64,000 nucleotides of DNA from Haloarcula halobia (GTDB lineage: Archaea; Halobacteriota; Halobacteria; Halobacteriales; Haloarculaceae), in NCBI RefSeq assembly GCF_029338255.1, contig NZ_CP119787.1, forward strand, positions 1,488,001 through 1,552,000. The letters are read 5' to 3'. Shown in pieces: positions 59,928-64,000 of the stretch (the stretch's first letter is position 1; each line of letters begins with the position of its first letter). Position numbers and translations under genes: made by a program. Under the pieces are notes generated by a model that was not told the DNA's origin, searched no databases, and worked only from the letters and a program-made list of their open reading frames with translations.

Positions 59928-59935
59928 GATTTATG
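59928..59935 (+). promoter_or_regulatory. TATA box for HTTM gene
   Basis: GATTTATG about 31 bases before the ATG at 59963. Confidence 0.55.
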
Positions 59936-59962
59936 CGACGCTCCCCGCACCCTACAGGCAGG

Positions 59963-61393
59963 ATGGCCCGACGCGCCGGCACGGCATGGCTCTGCCGCGC
60001 CCTCGCTTCGCGGTTCGCCGTCGACACGCGAGCGCTGGCGGTCTTTCGCGTCGCGCTGGCGACGCTCCTGCTCGTCGACCTGGCGCGGCGGGCGACGGAC
60101 CTCGTGGCCTTCTACACCGACCACGGCGTGTTTCCGCGGGCGCTGCTGCCCGTGGTCGAACCGGGCTACCAGTACCTCTCGCTGCACGTCCTCTCCGGGG
60201 CCGCGTGGGTCCAGTGGACGCTCTTTGCTGTCGCGGCGCTCGCGGCCGTCTCCCTGCTCGTCGGCTACCGGACCCGCCTGGCACTCCTCGTCTCGCTTGT
60301 CCTGCTGGTCTCGATACAGGCCCGTAACCCCGCGATTCTGAACAGCGGCGACACGCTCTTTCGCCGCCTGCTGTTCTGGAGTCTGTTCCTCCCGCTGGGC
60401 GAGCGGTGGGCCGTCGACGCTACGGGCGAGGACTGGCGGCCGGCGGTCGTCGGCCCGGCGACGGCGGGCCTCCTGCTCCAGGTCGTCGCCGTCTACGCGA
60501 CCAACGCCGTCGTGAAGTTCCGCGCCGACGTCTGGCTCCGGGGCGACGCGGTCCGCTACGCCTTCCAGCTGGACCATTTCACGGTACTGCTGGGCGACGT
60601 GCTGGCCGGCCACGCGACGCTCCTGACGCTGGCCGACTGGGGGTGGGTAACGCTCCTGGTCGCGTCGCCGCTGCTCGTCGCCCTGACGGGTTACCCGCGG
60701 GCCGCGCTGGCGGCCGCCTTCGCCCCGGTGCACCTCGGGATGGTGCTGACACTCTCGCTGGGCATCTTCCCGCTGGTGTCGGTGACCGCGCTCGTCCCGT
60801 TCGTCCCGCCGGTCGTCTGGGACCGCCTCCAGCGACGCGGGCCGACCGGACTGGGGGCGCTCGCCGGGACACTGCCCGACCGGCGGGACTCTTTTCAGGT
60901 GCCAGGGGGGGTCCGCTCGCTCGCCCGCGCGGCCGCGGTGGTCTGTCTCGTCGCCCTCCTGGCCGTCAACGCCGTCGGCCTGGGGCTGGTTGCACCGCCC
61001 GCGGGGACGCCCGACGCCGTCGCCGACCGGTCGTGGGACATGTTCGCGCCGTCGCCGCCACTGGGGACGTGGTGGTACGCCGCACCGGCGACGCTCGCGT
61101 CGGGCCAGCGAGTCGACGCGCTGCGCCGCGGGCCGGTCGACCTCTCGCGACCGCCGGACGCCGCGGGGACCTACCCCAACGAGCGCTGGCGGAAGTTCCT
61201 CGACGACGCGAGACGCGAACCGGCGCTCCAGCGGTCGCTGGTCGCTCACCTGTGCTGGCGGTGGAACCGGGCCCACGAGGACGAGATGGTCGCAGTCCGC
61301 CTGGTCCAGCTGCGCGAACCGACGGACCTCGACGGCCCCGAGACGGTCGAACGCGAGCAGTTCGCGGCGTTCGAGTGTGCGGACGTCTCCTGA
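59963..61393 (+). CDS. HTTM domain-containing membrane protein
   Basis: A 476-residue protein with six to eight hydrophobic helices of the HTTM (vitamin K-dependent gamma-carboxylase-related) family: FAVDTRALAVFRVALATLLLVDLARRATDLVAFYTDHGVFPRALL is the typical N-terminal block, with ILNSGDTLFRRLLFWSLFLPLGERW and AVVKFRADVWLRGDAVRYAFQ further on. The large external loop (residues 355-476) is hydrophilic and replaces the carboxylase's C-terminal part. Bacterial and archaeal HTTM proteins are mostly of unknown function. Start at 59963 follows a TATA box. Confidence 0.85.
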   Translation: MARRAGTAWLCRALASRFAVDTRALAVFRVALATLLLVDLARRATDLVAFYTDHGVFPRALLPVVEPGYQYLSLHVLSGAAWVQWTLFAVAALAAVSLLVGYRTRLALLVSLVLLVSIQARNPAILNSGDTLFRRLLFWSLFLPLGERWAVDATGEDWRPAVVGPATAGLLLQVVAVYATNAVVKFRADVWLRGDAVRYAFQLDHFTVLLGDVLAGHATLLTLADWGWVTLLVASPLLVALTGYPRAALAAAFAPVHLGMVLTLSLGIFPLVSVTALVPFVPPVVWDRLQRRGPTGLGALAGTLPDRRDSFQVPGGVRSLARAAAVVCLVALLAVNAVGLGLVAPPAGTPDAVADRSWDMFAPSPPLGTWWYAAPATLASGQRVDALRRGPVDLSRPPDAAGTYPNERWRKFLDDARREPALQRSLVAHLCWRWNRAHEDEMVAVRLVQLREPTDLDGPETVEREQFAAFECADVS

Positions 61394-61472
61394 TACTGCC
61401 GGCTGTAACATTTAGAAAATATTCGTCATCCCGGGGTGCCGAGAATCGTTACGAACTTACAGCCGGCAGTAT
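61393..61472. repeat. 16-bp perfect inverted repeat (80 bp overall)
   Basis: ATACTGCCGGCTGTAA (61393-61408) and TTACAGCCGGCAGTAT (61457-61472) are exact reverse complements with 48 bases between. The left arm overlaps the HTTM stop codon. AT-rich TTTAGAAAATATT lies just inside the left arm and could be the PadR promoter. Candidate operator pair, MITE-like inverted termini, or transcript hairpin. Confidence 0.75.
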
Positions 61473-61514
61473 GCGGACCGCAACGCAGAAGGGGGTCTCC
61501 CGCCCGGTCACGGT

Positions 61515-61796
61515 ATGAGCAAGTGGTTACAGAGCGGGCGCCGACGGGACATGTGTATCCTCCTCGCCGGCGCCGAGGACGGGGAACTGTCCGGCCAGCG
61601 GCTCAAGACCCGGCTGGAGGACCGCTACGACACGCGCATCGAGCCCCGGAGTTTCTACGGGGCGCTGGAGGCGATGGCGGACGCGGGGTTCGTCGAGAAG
61701 CGCGTCGACGGCATCGCCGAGAAGTACGCCCTGACCGAGGCCGGCGAGCGACGCCTCCGCGAGCAGTACGAGTGGATGGGAGACCACCTGGACTAG
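61515..61796 (+). CDS. PadR family transcription regulator
   Basis: A 93-residue PadR-type winged helix: RRRDMCILLAGAEDGELSGQRLKTRLEDRYDTRIEPRSFYGALEAMADAGFVEKRVDGIAEKYALTEAGERRLREQ contains the recognition and wing elements, and it lacks the C-terminal dimer helix of larger PadR proteins. Downstream of the 16-bp inverted repeat, which may be its operator. It overlaps the stop of the convergent lipoprotein gene by 4 bases. Ligand unknown. Confidence 0.88.
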   Translation: MSKWLQSGRRRDMCILLAGAEDGELSGQRLKTRLEDRYDTRIEPRSFYGALEAMADAGFVEKRVDGIAEKYALTEAGERRLREQYEWMGDHLD

Positions 61797-62782
61797 ACGA
61801 CCCACTCCAGCGTCTCGACGAGGTAGCTGTCGCCCTCGAGGCCCACGAGCCACGAGTACTCGAACGGCGGCGGGAGCCTCGCGTCGTCGGTCAACGTCTC
61901 CCGGAGCGACGTGAGCGGCCGGGAGACGGGCACGCACTCCCGGTACTGGTCGGCCCTCGCCGCTCGAAGGACGTCGCGCTCTGCGGCCGAGAATCGCTCC
62001 CCCGGGATGCGGTACTGTTCGCGGACGAGGGTCCCGAAGGCGTCGCGGTCCGGCGCGACCGCCGTGGCGCCCACCTCGTGTGTGAATCGCTCCGTCGACG
62101 GCCGGCCCCCGCTCCACACACGGAACCAGCGGTCCCGCCAGCGTACCCACAGCACGTCGCCGGTACCGGCGAACCGCGAGTTCTCGAGTCCATCCGGGTA
62201 GGGGACCGGCGACTTCCGGACGGAGAGACCCTGCGCCGGGAGTTCGTCGCGACGTTCGGACCCGGCGCCGAAGACGAGCGTATCCAGCGCCCGCTGGTCG
62301 ACCTGTGGGAGAGCCCCGAACTGGACGGTGGTCGCGTCGTCCGGGGGTGACTGTCCCTTCTGCCACTCGACGTTCAGGACGAGCGCGGTGACGGCCGTCG
62401 TGTTGGTCGTGGTCGCATCCAGTCGGTAATAGCGGCCGCGGTGGGCGACGAACGCCCCGGACGGGACGGGCGGCCGGTGGGTGTACGACTCGACTGTCGT
62501 CGTGCCGTCTTCGACGGCGCGCTCCACGAGCGCGAGGCGATCGCCCTCGAGGGACAGCGGCAGCTGCTCGACCGGGTCGAACCGCTCGGCGGAGACGTTC
62601 ACCCCCTCGTCGCAGTCGGGCGTCTCCGTGTGGGTGTGCGTATCGGTGAGGCCCGCCGTCTCGCTCGGTTCGGACTCGGGAGGCGGAGCCGGCGACGTCT
62701 CGGTGTCCCGACCGGCCGGTGCGACGCACCCGGCACCTACCGCCGAAGCGACCGTCGCGAGCAGCGCGCGCCTGTGGGGCAT
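61793..62782 (-). CDS. Putative lipoprotein, function unknown
   Basis: A 329-residue protein with a short signal ending in a lipobox (VASAVGAGC, Cys19), followed by a Pro/Glu/Thr-rich linker (residues 25-55) and a larger alpha/beta domain. Apart from the signal I recognise nothing. Thr/His-rich TDTHTHTETPDCDEG near residue 50 could bind metal. It overlaps the convergent PadR gene by 4 bases. Likely anchored outside the cell. Confidence 0.7.
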   Translation of the reverse strand: MPHRRALLATVASAVGAGCVAPAGRDTETSPAPPPESEPSETAGLTDTHTHTETPDCDEGVNVSAERFDPVEQLPLSLEGDRLALVERAVEDGTTTVESYTHRPPVPSGAFVAHRGRYYRLDATTTNTTAVTALVLNVEWQKGQSPPDDATTVQFGALPQVDQRALDTLVFGAGSERRDELPAQGLSVRKSPVPYPDGLENSRFAGTGDVLWVRWRDRWFRVWSGGRPSTERFTHEVGATAVAPDRDAFGTLVREQYRIPGERFSAAERDVLRAARADQYRECVPVSRPLTSLRETLTDDARLPPPFEYSWLVGLEGDSYLVETLEWVV

Positions 62783-62840
62783 ATCCGGAGCGTGCGTCCG
62801 GGACGGAAAAGGCCTTCTGGACGCTCAAAACGCCGCCGAG

Positions 62841-63983
62841 CTACTCGAGCAGCTGGTCGGCGATGGTGTTCCGGAGCACTTCGCTGGTCCCCTCGTATAT
62901 CTCGTTGAGCTTGGCGTCCCGGAAGAACCGTTCGACGGGGAAGTCCTGGGTGTAGCCGTAGCCGCCGTGAATCTGGATGCCCTCGTTCGCGACCTCGCGG
63001 GAGACCTCGGAGGCGTAGAGCTTGGCCTGGGCGGCTTCCTTGACGAACCGCTCGCCGCGCATCTTCTTGTCCGCCGCGCGGTGCATCAGCATTCGCGCGG
63101 CCGTCGTCTTCGTGTCCATGTCGGCCAGCTTGTGCTGGATGGCCTGGAACTCCGCGATGGGCTGGTCGAACTGCTCGCGCTCCTGCGCGTACTCGATGGC
63201 CGCGTCGAGCGCGGCCTGTGCGATGCCGACCCCGCGGGCGGCGATGGTGATGCGCCCGCCGTTGAGCGTCTTCAGCGCGTGGACGAAGCCCCGTCCCTCC
63301 TCGCCGAGCCGTCGCGATTCGGGCAGTCGCAGGTCGTCGAAGCGCAGTTCCGCCGTCGGGCAGCCCTTGTCACCGAGTTTGTGCTCGGTCCCCTCGACGA
63401 CGAACCCGTCGTCGGTCTCGGGGCGGACGACGAACGAGGAGATGCCCCTGTTGCCCGCGTCGGGGTCCGTCTTCGCGAAGAGGACGACCGTATCGGCGAC
63501 CGACCCGTTCGAGATCCACAGTTTCCCGCCGTTGACGACGTACTCGTCGCCCTCGCGGCGCGCCGTCGTCTCCATCGCTGGCACGTCGCTGCCCGCGCCG
63601 GCCTCCGAGAGGGCGAAGGCACCGACGTCCTCGCCCTCGGCGAGCGGGACGAGGTACGCCTCCTTCTGGGCCTCGTCGCCGAACTCGTATATCATGTTGC
63701 AGGCCAGCGAGACGTGGGCGGCGACGATGGTCCCGAGGCCGCCGCTCCCGCGCGAGATCTCCTCTAAGGCCATCGCGTAACTGTGGTAGTCCAGGCCGGC
63801 GCCGCCGTACTCCTCGGGGATGGGCATCCCCAGCAGGCCGAGGTCGGCCATCTCCGAGACGAGGTCGGCGGGGAACTCGTCGTTCGCGTCGATGTCGCCG
63901 GCCCGGGGGACCACTTCCTCGTCGACGAACTCCGCGACCATCGCCCGTATCTGGCGCTGCTCCTGGGTCGGACTGAAATCCAT
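62841..63983 (-). CDS. Acyl-CoA dehydrogenase
   Basis: A 380-residue acyl-CoA dehydrogenase. FALSEAGAGSDVPAMETTA (FAD-binding), WISNGSVADTVVLFAKTD, and the C-terminal RDAKLNEIYEGTSEVLRN with the probable catalytic Glu are all present. It is full length and resembles short/branched-chain acyl-CoA dehydrogenases, which start beta-oxidation or branched amino acid breakdown. The ATG at 63983 opens the domain (MDFSPTQEQRQIR). The plus-strand window end holds only its promoter side. Confidence 0.95.
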   Translation of the reverse strand: MDFSPTQEQRQIRAMVAEFVDEEVVPRAGDIDANDEFPADLVSEMADLGLLGMPIPEEYGGAGLDYHSYAMALEEISRGSGGLGTIVAAHVSLACNMIYEFGDEAQKEAYLVPLAEGEDVGAFALSEAGAGSDVPAMETTARREGDEYVVNGGKLWISNGSVADTVVLFAKTDPDAGNRGISSFVVRPETDDGFVVEGTEHKLGDKGCPTAELRFDDLRLPESRRLGEEGRGFVHALKTLNGGRITIAARGVGIAQAALDAAIEYAQEREQFDQPIAEFQAIQHKLADMDTKTTAARMLMHRAADKKMRGERFVKEAAQAKLYASEVSREVANEGIQIHGGYGYTQDFPVERFFRDAKLNEIYEGTSEVLRNTIADQLLE

Positions 63984-64000
63984 GCGATCAAGTACCGACT

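Overview
The window is high-GC, densely packed archaeal DNA with acidic proteins, leaderless TATA-driven genes, strong GGAGGTG ribosome sites inside operons and a string of haloarchaeal marker families (HAH_0734, DUF7344, Nop10, L44e/S27e/aIF2-alpha, split Mrp antiporter). It reads as chromosome of a halophilic archaeon, most likely Haloarculaceae; genus is inference. I found one tRNA (initiator Met), no rRNA, no CRISPR and no intact insertion sequence.

Layout. 0-2.98 kb: end of pabA, pabC, two FMN-binding pyridoxamine-oxidase-like proteins, a Rieske protein and a small zinc regulator. 3.1-9.2 kb: a Ca-type P-ATPase, a VIT1/CCC1 transporter with a DUF211 partner, a tandem UspA, DUF4112 and coaBC. 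9.27-17.24 kb: a nine-gene Mrp Na+/H+ antiporter operon that starts with a UspA-MrpE fusion and ends with three proton-channel subunits. 17.5-22 kb: two type IV pilins, a DUF7344 regulator and a large membrane protein. 22-29.1 kb: hpt, a CPBP protease, tRNA-iMet with a duplicated 3' end, GtrA plus GT2, a DUF2298 membrane enzyme, an HAH_0734 protein and an F420-type oxidoreductase. 29.4-32.3 kb: a translation and RNP cluster (L44e, S27e, aIF2-alpha, Nop10, PAC2) followed by a J-domain protein. 32.3-42.8 kb: mixed metabolism (threonine-synthase-like, FAD oxidoreductase, phosphoesterase, regulators, thiolase, aminotransferase, UbiA).

42.8-49.2 kb is the accessory island: a broken secreted protein, three paralogous DUF1102/TasA-like exported proteins (one interrupted by an amber stop), a DUF7344 regulator, a SipW-like signal peptidase with an extra external domain, and a DUF5305 membrane protein. 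The composition resembles the bacterial TasA/SipW and archaeal bundling-pilus systems. The two pilin genes at 17-19.5 kb and two of the TasA-like genes share a leader design (TATA, then GCACACC near the inferred 5' end, then GGTGTG just before the start codon), which may mean co-regulation of two surface-filament systems.

49.2-64 kb: YchF, a bactofilin-like protein, an acyl-CoA thiolase with its DUF35 partner, MeaB and the B12 subunit of methylmalonyl-CoA mutase, a frameshifted PhoX phosphatase, an HTTM protein, a PadR regulator beside a 16-bp inverted repeat, a lipoprotein and an acyl-CoA dehydrogenase. Points of special interest are a thiolase with Ser in place of its catalytic Cys, a threonine-synthase-like protein lacking the usual PLP lysine, and two intergenic copies of a hairpin element whose stems differ in sequence but still pair.
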